Assembly (NCBI GenBank): GCA_027011225.1
Contig: JALVAK010000022.1
Span: 1-38,406, forward strand
Length of the DNA stretch: 38,406 nucleotides
Reading direction: 5' to 3'
DNA from: Nautiliaceae bacterium
Lineage (GTDB): Bacteria; Campylobacterota; Campylobacteria; Campylobacterales; Nautiliaceae
How positions within the stretch are numbered: the stretch's first letter is position 1; the number at the start of each line of letters is the position of its first letter. Below the pieces are notes generated by a model. It ran no database searches. It saw only the letters and a list, made by a program, of their open reading frames with translations, and was not told where the DNA came from. The translations under genes and the position numbers were made by a program. Below, in pieces: positions 1 through 7,945 of this stretch.

Positions 1-191
1 CAAATTCATAATATTCATATACCGCCCGCAAAAAACCACACTCTAAACTGCAATAAATGGAATATTTTATTATTCTTTAGGTTGACATGATCCATAATCT
101 GAGGGCTTTGTTTTTAATCCATTTTTAAGGGTTTTTGTTTAATATTTTCATACTAAAATAACAAAAATAATTGTTATTAATTGCATTTTTT

Positions 192-230
192 ACTTGACAA
201 TTTGCCAAGTTATACCGATATTTAAGGTAT
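192..230 (+). promoter_or_regulatory. Promoter/operator of the left operon
   Basis: An imperfect palindrome (ACTTGACA-ATT-TGCCAAGT, 192-210) contains a TTGACA -35-like hexamer at 194-199. AT-rich candidate -10 sequences (GATATT at 218, TATAGT near 228) lie downstream, about 65 bases before the first start codon. The same palindrome recurs perfectly at 2555-2573, suggesting a shared DNA-binding regulator. The rest of 1-294 holds no supportable gene. Confidence 0.45.
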
Positions 231-294
231 AGTTATTTAGATTTATTTAATAATATAAGCAGTAGTTAGACAGTAACTACAAGGAGCCTCAAAC

Positions 295-552
295 ATGTTA
301 TATCGAATTTTCACCGAAGATTTAAAACCCAAAACGATTCAAGAACCTGCTTCTAAATATTTTGACAGCTTCACAATTAATAAAGCTGTTGGATATTGGA
401 AAGGGATAAAAGAGAATAGCACTATCCTTGAGTTTGTTTTAGATGGTCCACACGATGCGAAAATTACACAGTTAGCAACCGAGATAAAAATCTCATTAAA
501 TCAAGAAGCCGTTTTAGTTCAGAAAATAGCCAATAATAACTGGCTTGTTTAA
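295..552 (+). CDS. Hypothetical protein, 85 aa
   Basis: First gene of the left rightward cluster. The ATG is preceded by AAGGAG with a 9-base spacer, which supports this start. The protein is small, soluble and mixed charge, with no membrane segment, cysteine cluster or recognisable motif. I do not recognise its family. It lies just downstream of the palindromic promoter region at 192-230 and is followed by several other short genes on the same strand, so it probably belongs to an accessory operon. Whether this operon belongs to the prophage or to an adjacent element cannot be decided here. Confidence 0.6.
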   Translation: MLYRIFTEDLKPKTIQEPASKYFDSFTINKAVGYWKGIKENSTILEFVLDGPHDAKITQLATEIKISLNQEAVLVQKIANNNWLV

Positions 553-608
553 TAACATTACTATTTTTTTATAATCAATTGCTAGTAAGTAGCAATAAGG
601 CGGACACA

Positions 609-764
609 ATGAAACAAATCACTTTTGCATATTATATGCAACTACAAACACGTTTTATAATTTTTAAGGCTTCACAGCTCAAAATATCGGAGTTAGAAGT
701 TGCAACACGTTACGCTTTTTTGATGCGTAAAAAACTAGAACAAAAATACACCCTAATTTTTTGA
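609..764 (+). CDS. Hypothetical protein, 51 aa
   Basis: Start chosen at 609 because AAGGCGG precedes this ATG by a normal spacer; a longer frame from 579 lacks such a site. The product is a short, basic, helix-prone peptide of unknown function. Its 3' part includes one copy of the recurrent GTTACGCTTTTTT motif (709-721), and its stop lies in an 18-base sequence (750-767) repeated exactly at 1167-1184. The repeat overlap leaves open that the reading frame is partly incidental. Confidence 0.4.
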   Translation: MKQITFAYYMQLQTRFIIFKASQLKISELEVATRYAFLMRKKLEQKYTLIF

Positions 765-786
765 AACCATTATATAAGGCTATAAA

Positions 787-1160
787 ATGAAATCTATCAA
801 GAAGCAGCACAAACAGCATTATTTAACAAAACTGGAGCATTTTTTGCATTCAGCAATAAACAATTTGATGAAGCAAAAAAAGAGGGCGTTAAATACTATC
901 ATTTAGGTGCTGGAATGATTTGTCCTAAAGAAAACGCAAAAGAATTCATTGACACTTTGCACAGCATCCACAAAGGAGCTATCAAAAAGGACATTAAAGA
1001 AAATGGTAAAGACGCAATTATTAAACGTGAATTGTATAATCACGAGTGTTTTTATACTGGTGATATTTCTGACGTTGTTGACAAATTAAAGCCTTATGGC
1101 TTTACAATTGAAGAAATAAGAGAGATATACAATATTGAATATCCAAAAGCAGATTTATAA
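787..1160 (+). pseudogene. Small accessory protein (DUF7659-like) with damaged 5' end
   Basis: The frame ending at 1160 is open from 786 and reads EIYQEAAQTALFNKTGAFFAFSNKQFDEAKKEG before its first internal ATG at 915. From memory this resembles the N-terminus of a family seen on Bacteroidota plasmids and phages (DUF7659-like). No in-frame start codon exists upstream of that conserved segment: an in-frame TAA at 783-785 precedes it. A well-placed ATG at 787 (after AAGGC) is in the wrong frame and gives a 39-residue unrelated peptide. A small indel next to the start codon would explain this, as a mutation or a sequencing error. Translation from 915 would give only an 81-residue C-terminal part. 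Confidence 0.55.
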
Positions 1161-1235
1161 AACAATACCCTAATTTTTTGAAACATCACATTACGCTTTT
1201 TTGAGACATCACATTACATTTTTTTTGGAGGAAAT

Positions 1236-1646
1236 ATGTATAATCACACAATTAATACAACTTTAGGAAAATTCCATTTTGGATGGGCTGGCGTAGATTC
1301 TAGCTCAAATTGGATTTCTGGCAGATTCGAGGAACCAGCAAAAGCAAAAAAAGTTTACCCTTGCAACCCTTTTACTGGTAAATATAATTTTCATGGGATG
1401 CCCGATTTTTCAGCAATAGCCCAGCTAATGAATTTTTTAGAGGATTTAAAGACAAGTGGCAGAATCTTAACAAAAAAAGAAGCCTTTACTATTGAACATG
1501 CTAGGAAATATAGTTACGGTTACATTTTGGGCGAAAAGCTAACACCATTTGTAACGGACACAGAGCTATTAACAATAATTAAACTAAAAGATGAATTAGC
1601 CGAAATTCATAATACAGCTTCAGAAAGAAGAAAATTAGCAGTCTAA
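1236..1646 (+). CDS. Hypothetical protein, 136 aa
   Basis: A good ribosome binding site (GGAGG, 5-base spacer) fixes the start. The protein has a Gly/Trp/Ser-rich N-terminal half (GKFHFGWAGVDSSSNW) likely to be beta-rich, and a helical charged C-terminal half ending in ERRKLAV. There are no transmembrane segments or metal-binding cysteines. Function unknown. The gap upstream (1161-1235) holds two copies of the ATTAC..TTTTT motif and the 18-base repeat at 1167-1184. Confidence 0.6.
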   Translation: MYNHTINTTLGKFHFGWAGVDSSSNWISGRFEEPAKAKKVYPCNPFTGKYNFHGMPDFSAIAQLMNFLEDLKTSGRILTKKEAFTIEHARKYSYGYILGEKLTPFVTDTELLTIIKLKDELAEIHNTASERRKLAV

Positions 1647-1673
1647 CTAATGAGATAAAAAAAAGGCTTTAAT

Positions 1674-1856
1674 ATGACTAAATATAAAATATCAACAAAA
1701 ACAGAAACAAATATATTTACAAAAGAAACCCTTTTGAGCATTTATCGTTTTTCAGAGACTATCTGTAAATTATTGAATAAAGAAAGAGACAATTTTGCTC
1801 TAGATATTTCATTAAGCAGCAAAACAACTCATTCAATAGTATTTCAGAAACTATAA
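1674..1856 (+). CDS. Hypothetical protein, 60 aa
   Basis: Short Lys/Thr/Ser-rich reading frame 27 bases after the preceding gene, with only a weak AAGG site before ATG. Composition and spacing fit the neighbouring small genes but nothing identifies its function. It could be a real small accessory protein or a fortuitous frame. Confidence 0.4.
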   Translation: MTKYKISTKTETNIFTKETLLSIYRFSETICKLLNKERDNFALDISLSSKTTHSIVFQKL

Positions 1857-1907
1857 ATATATTTAAAATTAGATTACATTTTTTTAACTTTACAAAGGAG
1901 ATTCAAA

Positions 1908-2261
1908 ATGAAAGCTATTTTTAAGAAAACATCAGACAATGTAAGCACTTACAACCGCTCAACAAATGGTTACGAATTTATTGGAACCGTTGAGACTTTA
2001 GAAGATTTTTACGATAAAATCTTAGAATTAGAGCAAAACGACTATTATCCTCAAAAAGATGGAACCGTTTTAAATGCAAATGGGAATGAAATTTTTGACC
2101 CAAATTACCCAGAAAGGTTTAATGATGTAGATTATAATTATTTTGCTGAAGATGTTGAAAAAATTTCCCCAAACGAATATGACGTTGATGCAGCAAAATT
2201 AAGAGCAATTGAAAATGAGAACCCATATAATTTGGATGAAATTAAACAACAAATAGGCTAA
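1908..2261 (+). CDS. Hypothetical acidic protein, 117 aa
   Basis: AAAGGAG with an 8-base spacer supports the ATG. The product is strongly acidic, with many Asp/Asn/Glu and aromatic residues (NDYYPQKDGTVLNANGNEIFDPNYPERFNDVDYNYF). Acidic small proteins are common among phage and plasmid inhibitors or DNA mimics, but that is only a suggestion. The following XRE regulator gene starts two bases after its stop (stop at 2259-2261, ATG at 2263), so the two are probably co-translated. Confidence 0.6.
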   Translation: MKAIFKKTSDNVSTYNRSTNGYEFIGTVETLEDFYDKILELEQNDYYPQKDGTVLNANGNEIFDPNYPERFNDVDYNYFAEDVEKISPNEYDVDAAKLRAIENENPYNLDEIKQQIG

Positions 2262-2262
2262 C

Positions 2263-2493
2263 ATGGAACAAACACATTTAACGCACATAGGGAAAAACAT
2301 TAAACAACTTCGGGAGTATAGAAATATGACTCCCGAAACTCTTGGCTGGAAAGCTGGGAACACCGAGCATTTTATAAAAGAAGTTGAAAAGGGCAACATT
2401 GCCCTCTCTATAGATCAACTTGTAAAAATTGCAGAAGTTTTAAATTGTGTGCTGGACATCAACTTTACACCAATGGAAAACTTAGAAAAGTAG
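2263..2493 (+). CDS. XRE-family helix-turn-helix protein, 76 aa
   Basis: The sequence matches a Cro/CI-type HTH: IGKNIKQLREYRNMTPETLGWKAGNTEHFIKEVEKGNIALSIDQLVKIAEVLNC, with the helix-turn-helix at about residues 22-42 and the usual following helices. It is essentially a lone DNA-binding domain, like small phage or plasmid regulators and HigA/MqsA-type antitoxins. It is tightly linked to the acidic protein upstream (2-base gap), so a two-gene regulatory or toxin-antitoxin-like pair is possible. The perfect palindrome at 2555-2573 just downstream, also present at the operon promoter, is a plausible operator. Confidence 0.8.
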   Translation: MEQTHLTHIGKNIKQLREYRNMTPETLGWKAGNTEHFIKEVEKGNIALSIDQLVKIAEVLNCVLDINFTPMENLEK

Positions 2494-2509
2494 ATTACTG
2501 TTTTTCTTG

Positions 2510-2529
2510 CACTGAGCGGAGTCGAAGTG
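2510..2529. repeat. Nomadic palindromic repeat (CTGAG..TCGAAG family)
   Basis: CACTGAGCGGAGTCGAAGTG, with CACT/AGTG ends inverted. An identical core is present at 3513-3532 and a variant (AGCTTG in the centre) at 3405-3423. Related forms with TGCTGAG..TCGAAGCA occur at 11283-11363, 15432-15498, 21962-22015 and inside the transposase gene (33219-33234). Confidence 0.75.
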
Positions 2530-2554
2530 TAAAAGTAGGTTACACTTTTCCTTT

Positions 2555-2573
2555 ACTTGACATTTTGTCAAGT
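2555..2573. promoter_or_regulatory. Perfect palindrome, probable operator
   Basis: ACTTGACA-TTT-TGTCAAGT has eight-base arms and contains a TTGACA -35-like hexamer. A near copy overlaps the putative promoter at 192-210, and a half-site (TGTCAAGT, 37700-37707) occurs in the repressor/Ner intergenic region. It lies between the XRE gene and the next gene. Confidence 0.5.
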
Positions 2574-2645
2574 GGTTACTATTTTTCTTTTGCTAAGTTT
2601 ATTAAAATACGCAAAGCCTATTACACTTTTTTTTAAGGAATAACT

Positions 2646-2942
2646 ATGTACCACAACTTAAAAACTTTATACGATCACACAAAAAAACACTATCCAGAGC
2701 TAATAAAGCAATTTAGCACGTTACAAGATTATTGCACGGATAATAAGTTAAACAACAATACTGGCTTTAACTCGCTTAAATGGATAATTTTTACTCTCCG
2801 TGATGAATTAAGCAGCAGTAATATTGAGGATGTTTTTTACTTTCTACTTGCCGAGCTTCAAAATAACGAGCAACTTCTTTACAATAACATCAAAAAAACC
2901 AAGACCTATTTTTTGAATAGGGAACTACTTAAGCAAAAATAA
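2646..2942 (+). CDS. Hypothetical protein, 98 aa
   Basis: Start ATG follows TTTAAGGAATAACT, giving an AAGGA site. The protein is helical and charged with no clear motif (LYDHTKKHYPELIKQFSTLQDYC...). No membrane segments. It lies in the left rightward cluster; its promoter may be in the motif-rich gap upstream. Function unknown. Confidence 0.55.
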   Translation: MYHNLKTLYDHTKKHYPELIKQFSTLQDYCTDNKLNNNTGFNSLKWIIFTLRDELSSSNIEDVFYFLLAELQNNEQLLYNNIKKTKTYFLNRELLKQK

Positions 2943-3035
2943 GCGATGCACCGAGCAAAGCAAAAATGTGATTACGCTTTTTCTTTTCACATTTGACGTT
3001 TCACATTTTTTTACTAACAATTTACAAGGTTCAAC

Positions 3036-3260
3036 ATGGCAATTAAAAATATAGAGGCAGAGGATTTTACAGTTTCCGATTTTGCAGAACTTACCGGCTT
3101 AACTAGGGAAGGACTTTATTATAAAATAAGAAAAGAGACGCTTAAAAAAGACCTCGATTACAAATTACTTAGCAATAACCAACCAGTATTCAAAATTACC
3201 AATAACACAATATTGCTAGTAAAAGAGGAACTACGAGAAAAACTTAACTTTACACAGTAG
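3036..3260 (+). CDS. MerR/excisionase-like small DNA-binding protein, 74 aa
   Basis: The N-terminal half (FTVSDFAELTGLTREGLYYKIRKETLKKDLDYKLL) looks like a winged-helix MerR/excisionase-type HTH: a helix beginning VSDFAELTGLT, a turn and a recognition helix EGLYYKIRKE. The C-terminus (NNTILLVKEELREKLNFTQ) could form the closing helix. Such proteins act as excisionases, antitoxins or small phage regulators. Last gene of the rightward cluster before convergence with the leftward phage genes. A weak AAGG site precedes the ATG. Confidence 0.6.
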   Translation: MAIKNIEAEDFTVSDFAELTGLTREGLYYKIRKETLKKDLDYKLLSNNQPVFKITNNTILLVKEELREKLNFTQ

Positions 3261-3338
3261 GTTACGCTTTTTCTTTTCCCTAAAAGTAGGTTACTGTTTT
3301 TCCCTAACTTCTAACCTTTTACCTTTCACCAAACAAAA

Positions 3339-3375
3339 AAACCACATCCAGAACTAAAAATTCCAAATGTGGTTT
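3339..3375. terminator. Hairpin between convergent gene sets
   Basis: AAACCACAT (3339-3347) pairs with ATGTGGTTT (3367-3375) across a 19-base loop, with an A-run on the left and ACGCTTTTTC on the right. It lies between the rightward left cluster and the leftward phage late genes, where a bidirectional terminator would be expected. The surrounding 3261-3440 gap also has three GRTTAC..TTTTT-type motifs and one nomadic repeat, but no gene. Confidence 0.5.
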
Positions 3376-3440
3376 ACGCTTTTTCTTGCACTCAGCTTGC
3401 ATTGCACTGAGCTTGTCGAAGTGTCGAAGTGTTAAAGTAG

Positions 3441-3854
3441 CTATTCAAGTTTGCTATAAACAATATTCCTTGCAAATAAGGCAATTTTATTTAAGTACAC
3501 TTTTTCTTCTTGCACTGAGCGGAGTCGAAGTGTAGCTACTTCCCAATAATTAACCTTGCATACAGGCAAGACTGTTGCTCCTACATTATAGTTCTTCTTT
3601 AATAGTATCACATTATTAGCTACAACATCTTTATCGGTTGTGGTTAATTTAGATTCCATTAAGCTATTATTTATGGGTATTGGTTTATTCTTTTGCAGAA
3701 CAAACACAAATGTTGATGCCGAAGTAAACTCTAAGTTTTGGCACACTCCAACATCTGTTGCCGTATTATTGTAAGCATTTTCAGCAAACAAGCTCGGCAT
3801 GGTTAAAAATAATGTAAATATGAACATCATCAGTAAGATAAGTTGCTTACGCAT
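3441..3854 (-). CDS. Secreted/periplasmic hypothetical protein, 137 aa
   Basis: Start set at 3854: AGGAGG with a 5-base spacer precedes this ATG, while the longer frame from 3935 overlaps the tail-fibre gene. Residues 1-25 form a typical signal peptide (MRKQLILLMMFIFTLFLTMPSLFA). The mature part has two cysteines (CQN, VCK) that could form a disulfide. A nomadic repeat is inserted in frame near the C-terminus (3513-3532) and encodes LRLRSVQ at about residues 109-115, so the end may not be ancestral. It is distal to the tail fibres; an envelope-directed role is possible but unproven. Confidence 0.65.
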   Translation of the reverse strand: MRKQLILLMMFIFTLFLTMPSLFAENAYNNTATDVGVCQNLEFTSASTFVFVLQKNKPIPINNSLMESKLTTTDKDVVANNVILLKKNYNVGATVLPVCKVNYWEVATLRLRSVQEEKVYLNKIALFARNIVYSKLE

Positions 3855-3931
3855 AACTTCCTCCTTTTTGTTTATGTTATGGCGATTATTTTTTCGCCGT
3901 TGTTTTATAACTATATTTTGGTTATTGTCTA

Positions 3932-5566
3932 TCATGCGTATTGATAAGCACTTGATAAAATACTTTGTTTCATTTCAGTTATCACGCCTATATAAATATC
4001 GCCTTGTAAAATTTCTGTAACTGTTTTAGGGTCGCTTCCACCATCATAATAATTCCTAACATCTGAATCATTCAAATCAATTATATGCGAAGCTCCTAAA
4101 GTGTTACTTCTGCATAAAATTCTTGATGTTTTTTGCTCTGCACCTCTTGTAGTCCAGAATAATCCTAACTTACTTTCTTTGTCTGTTGTGATTGTTAATA
4201 AACCACCGCTTTCAGTTGCAGAGACTATCGAAGGTAAATCGAAATCTTGATAACTTGGAGAAGCAGTCGAGTCTATTTTTATGGCAATCACACCTTCTTT
4301 ATAGTTACTTAAATTGGCATCAACAATAAAATTATCAGTTGAAACTTTTCTAATACCAGCACCATTAGAAGTTATTTCTAATCCAGTTAATCCAGTTCCG
4401 CTTAAATCAAGCTCAAAACTTATCGGCACATTTATTAAATTATAAATTATGTCTTGGTCTAACCCTTCATGAGTAGTTCCTTTATACAAATCTTTTACTT
4501 GTGCAACTATATAAAGACTTCCATTTTCTTCAAAAGCCGAAACTCTATCAATAGAATCTCGCAAGAATCTGTAAGAAACTATATCCCCATAACTCATTCT
4601 GTTCACAAAAGATGTAGAAATTTCTGAATTGATTTGAGAATAAAAAGTATCTAAAAATTCATTATAAGATGGAACATTGTCATAGCAGTTATGCCAATGG
4701 ATAAAGTCGTTATACCAGCCATTTGTAGATATAGCTTCCCCTACTTCGCCTTTAGAGTATGCAAGTGACCCAGATTCAGTTAAGCCATAACTTTTCCACC
4801 CATCCCAAGTCCTTGTAGAACCATTTCTATTTATTGCTCTCCAGCGTGCATCTGGTATTGCTCCGTTTCCCAAAACTGTATAAGGTGGTATTTTAGAAGT
4901 GCCATAACTCGATACACTATCACCAGTATATGTAGCACTTGAATTTCTTCCCCCAAGAAAATGTTTTACCAATAACTCCCTAGCTCCTTTTTCCCCATTC
5001 CTATAACTAAAGCCACTTACATAGCGTCCAACTAAATTATACAACCAATCTTTATGATATTGGACCAATGTGTTAATTTCTGCAAGATTATTACTCCCCA
5101 TTGCATCTGTTACAAAGTCATACCCATAAACGCCACCAGAAATATCATATAATTCTTGTCCGTGATTAGGGTATCTTGATGCTTTTGCATCGCCTAAAAC
5201 CGCACCACTAAACGCTGAAACTCCTTCGGCAGTCCATACATTTGCGTAATAGTCTGGAATTAAATTATAATCCGAACCATCCCACCATCTATCTGTTTGA
5301 AAGTAAATATCAAACTTTGCTCTACCAGTTAAATCCATTTGAGTTCTATCGTTACCACTTGCATCGCTAAATGGAGAATCAAATATCGTTAATCCAATGT
5401 TATTCTTGAACCCAAATAATTCTGCTGCATATCTACTTGTTAGTTTCATCGTGTCTGTTACTTGGCTTACAGATGCTTCTGCACCATGCAAATGATTGCT
5501 TGGATAAACATTTATTGTCGATTTAGGGAATATCATCCCTTTTAGATTACTTGGTAAGTTTATCAT
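3932..5566 (-). CDS. Tail fibre / tail-tip protein, 544 aa
   Basis: The ATG at 5566 overlaps the stop of the upstream fibre gene (TAATG), favouring this start over the longer frame from 5623. The protein is rich in Gly, Ser, Asn, Tyr and Trp, without signal peptide or membrane segments. The N-terminal 300 residues contain aromatic motifs (RWWDGSDYN, GGVYGYDFVTD, NGWYNDFIHWHNCYD) that look like a carbohydrate-active fold. The C-terminal 150 residues look like beta-sandwich modules. Last large gene of the tail cluster, the usual place for receptor-binding or depolymerase proteins. Enzymatic activity is only inferred from the aromatic/His-rich stretch. Confidence 0.7.
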   Translation of the reverse strand: MINLPSNLKGMIFPKSTINVYPSNHLHGAEASVSQVTDTMKLTSRYAAELFGFKNNIGLTIFDSPFSDASGNDRTQMDLTGRAKFDIYFQTDRWWDGSDYNLIPDYYANVWTAEGVSAFSGAVLGDAKASRYPNHGQELYDISGGVYGYDFVTDAMGSNNLAEINTLVQYHKDWLYNLVGRYVSGFSYRNGEKGARELLVKHFLGGRNSSATYTGDSVSSYGTSKIPPYTVLGNGAIPDARWRAINRNGSTRTWDGWKSYGLTESGSLAYSKGEVGEAISTNGWYNDFIHWHNCYDNVPSYNEFLDTFYSQINSEISTSFVNRMSYGDIVSYRFLRDSIDRVSAFEENGSLYIVAQVKDLYKGTTHEGLDQDIIYNLINVPISFELDLSGTGLTGLEITSNGAGIRKVSTDNFIVDANLSNYKEGVIAIKIDSTASPSYQDFDLPSIVSATESGGLLTITTDKESKLGLFWTTRGAEQKTSRILCRSNTLGASHIIDLNDSDVRNYYDGGSDPKTVTEILQGDIYIGVITEMKQSILSSAYQYA

Positions 5567-7200
5567 TATGATAACCTCTGCCTTACTATTGGATGAGTTG
5601 CTGAATCGGTTGTATCTAACCAAAAATCGCCAACGTTTACAGTTGGTGGACTTGCTAATGTTCCACTTGATAGTGAACCAGGAACACTTACAGCACCCGC
5701 TGTTACCGAATTAAATTCAACATCGTCTGATGTATTTAGATTTTGGTCTGAACCACTCGTGCTATTTACAAATTCAATTGCTGTTTCGCTAGAATTAACC
5801 CGTGCTATTTTTAAAGATTGCCCAGAATAAGAAGATGGCGTATCATCTATATCAATAAATTTTCTTATTGTTCTTGCATAACTATCTAATGAATTTGGCT
5901 TTATTATAAATATTGGATCATCTGCTGCCCTATCACTTTCTAACTGTGATGCTTTTGTATCTCGTAACATTTGGTAATCAATTTCTGCATACATGTAAAT
6001 ACTTCCGCTCGAATATGTTACCGTTGTAACTCCGTTGGAATTTTCTGTTACCGCAAAAGCAGAACCAGTGTCAATAAGGGCAGACCAAATTCCGCCAGTT
6101 TTTAATCTTTTATATATCATTATTCTATATTTCTGCGAAGAACTATTCCTACAAAAGAAAGCAAGTTTGTAATAATAACTATCACTCGTTCCATATAATT
6201 TTAATACTTTAAATGCAGAGAACATATCAGACAGTTTATCGTAACCACTATAACTATATGCGTTAACATCGCCAGCAGTAAACCTTTGGAAACAAGGGAA
6301 AGTGTCTTCTTTCCTTGAGCCATAATCCTCTGTGTATGCTTTTTCTAATTTCCCAATTTGTGTATTGCCATCAATACAACTAGGTTTTACAATAAACACT
6401 GCATCATCATTATCTCTATCTGGTTGCATAGCGACTGACAATTCCTCTTCTAATAAGCTCCAGTCTATTTCTGAGTAAAACTTAAAATCTCCAGCAGTAC
6501 CAGTGCCATTAACTTCCAACACACCATCTGGATGGTCAACTACTGTGGCATGTGTATAATTACATAGCACCCAAGTTCCGCCAGTTTTTAGCCTACGATA
6601 AAACTGTAAGGCGTAATCGTTTGCTCCAGTTGTTAACCCTCTTCTTATGAATCCAAGTTTGTAATAATACAATGATGAATCATAAAACCCATCAAAAATT
6701 TTTAATCGTTTGAATGCAGATAGAATATCACCACGTCTTGTGCTACTCCCATATATTGTATTTACATCTCCAGCGATAAATCTCTCGAAACAAGGGAAGG
6801 TATCTTCCTTTCTTGAATTCCTATCAATCACAGCTTTGTTTGTTGGCACAACAGTATCACCATCAGTTGAAAAATCTGTTTCTAAAAATTGAGCACCAGT
6901 GTATTTTAACTTATCATCATCAGCTTCATCAAAATGTTTCATTGCACGGCTTATTTTTTCATCGCCGTGGAACATTTCTTCTTGGTATAAAGTTACACCA
7001 GCTCCTGAATCGTAGTAAAGTTTGTAATTGCCCGAGGGAACTGCGGTGCGTTCGTAAACTGCAGGGCGTGTCGCACTTTCTGTTAATGCTAATTCTGTCC
7101 CATCTCCGTAAACTCCAGGCTCTGGAACTATCCAAGCACTTGCACCAGTTAAAGGTGTTCCTGCAATGTGCATATATTTTTCAAAATTTGAGGTTGCCAT
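5566..7200 (-). CDS. Tail fibre protein with duplicated domain, 544 aa
   Basis: Residues 1-100 form a probable attachment domain (SNFEKYMHIAGTPLTGASAWIV...). Two homologous modules of about 145 residues follow: 130-275, beginning RKEDTFPCFERFIAGDVN, and 296-436, beginning RKEDTFPCFQRFTAGDVN. Both share the order SAFK.LK, YYYKL, YKRLKTGG/YRRLKTGG.W, EID, ..D..FI.KP. The C-terminal 90 residues (DQNLNTSDDVEFNSVTAGAVSV...) resemble the end of trimeric fibres. The product is probably a trimeric side or tip fibre. Translationally coupled to the downstream fibre gene. Confidence 0.75.
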   Translation of the reverse strand: MATSNFEKYMHIAGTPLTGASAWIVPEPGVYGDGTELALTESATRPAVYERTAVPSGNYKLYYDSGAGVTLYQEEMFHGDEKISRAMKHFDEADDDKLKYTGAQFLETDFSTDGDTVVPTNKAVIDRNSRKEDTFPCFERFIAGDVNTIYGSSTRRGDILSAFKRLKIFDGFYDSSLYYYKLGFIRRGLTTGANDYALQFYRRLKTGGTWVLCNYTHATVVDHPDGVLEVNGTGTAGDFKFYSEIDWSLLEEELSVAMQPDRDNDDAVFIVKPSCIDGNTQIGKLEKAYTEDYGSRKEDTFPCFQRFTAGDVNAYSYSGYDKLSDMFSAFKVLKLYGTSDSYYYKLAFFCRNSSSQKYRIMIYKRLKTGGIWSALIDTGSAFAVTENSNGVTTVTYSSGSIYMYAEIDYQMLRDTKASQLESDRAADDPIFIIKPNSLDSYARTIRKFIDIDDTPSSYSGQSLKIARVNSSETAIEFVNSTSGSDQNLNTSDDVEFNSVTAGAVSVPGSLSSGTLASPPTVNVGDFWLDTTDSATHPIVRQRLS

Positions 7201-7228
7201 TTTATTTCTCCATCATCTATTAAACTTT

Positions 7229-7945
7229 TTAACTAACGGATGCTGAATCATCCATTATTACTTGGTTACTTATCAATTCGTTCAAATTACTACTAAGTGG
7301 TGCTTTGGTTAGCATTTCTACACCTTCAAAGCCAAATATTACCCCTCTGTGTCCTTGGTGGTATTTTAATTGTGCAAAGTTTATTGGGTACTCGGGGTCA
7401 ACTTCGCATAGGTAGCTTACCATCATATTATCGAGGCGTGGGTAAAATGTAAAGTTTTTTGCTCTTGCACTATCGTAAATATCTTGTAGTTTGCTTATTA
7501 AATTTAGGTCTGCAAAACTGCTATAATTTAATGCTGTGTAGTAGTAAAAGCCTTCTATCTCTCTAATTTTTTTCTTGTTATGATATAAAGTTTTTGGTGG
7601 CTTCATTACAATTTCTATCTGCTCTTCAAGGCTTTCACAATATGGCAAGTCTATTACTTTATCCTCAATTGTTGCTGCCTTTGTATCGGCTGGAAATAGG
7701 TTGCTAAAACTCTCTACTGTAACTGTGTAGTTTGTTGAGTTGTAGGCTGTAATTTTTCCTATGGTAGCTTCATCACTACTGTTAAGTGATACTAACATTC
7801 TATCTATTACATTGGCTGTTAATACTGGTGTGCCAGTAAGTGTAAATACATGTCCGCTTCGGGAATCTATTGTTCCTGTATAAATAGCAGTTTCATCAAT
7901 TACTATACGTGGTTTCCCTTCGCCGTGTAATACTTTTGTACTCAT
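7229..7945 (-). CDS. Distal tail / baseplate-associated protein, 238 aa
   Basis: Start ATG overlaps the stop of the upstream gene by four bases (ATGA). A beta-rich protein, with residues 1-90 probably an OB- or Ig-like fold (VFTLTGTPVLTANVIDRMLVSLNSSDEATIGKI...) and the rest mixed. It sits between the hub-like protein and the fibre genes, as distal tail proteins do in siphophages. No sequence signature decides the exact role. Confidence 0.6.
   Translation of the reverse strand: MSTKVLHGEGKPRIVIDETAIYTGTIDSRSGHVFTLTGTPVLTANVIDRMLVSLNSSDEATIGKITAYNSTNYTVTVESFSNLFPADTKAATIEDKVIDLPYCESLEEQIEIVMKPPKTLYHNKKKIREIEGFYYYTALNYSSFADLNLISKLQDIYDSARAKNFTFYPRLDNMMVSYLCEVDPEYPINFAQLKYHQGHRGVIFGFEGVEMLTKAPLSSNLNELISNQVIMDDSASVS

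Larger units (their letters stand above)
2493..2624 (+). repeat. Cluster of GRTTAC..TTTTT motifs
   Basis: GATTACTGTTTTTC (2493), GGTTACACTTTTCC (2538), GGTTACTATTTTTC (2574) and ATTACACTTTTTTTT (2620) are four of about ten copies of one motif. Others are at 709, 1190, 1213, 1872, 2970, 3260, 3289 and 3371. Many are preceded by AAGTAG or AGTG. They sit mainly in the gaps between the small left-end genes. Confidence 0.6.

Noticed and set aside
1-18. Possible start of a leftward gene at the left edge
   Set aside because: A minus-strand ATG at 18-16 is open for only the six codons visible, which is too little to support a gene.
2493-3385. Transposase-binding end sites of the phage
   Set aside because: The GRTTAC motif copies are spread over about 2.5 kb and absent from the repressor end, unlike Mu terminal sites, which are clustered within about 200 bases.
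3932-7200. Diversity-generating retroelement acting on tail fibres
   Set aside because: No reverse transcriptase, Avd protein or template/variable repeat pair is visible. The fibre similarity is an internal domain duplication.
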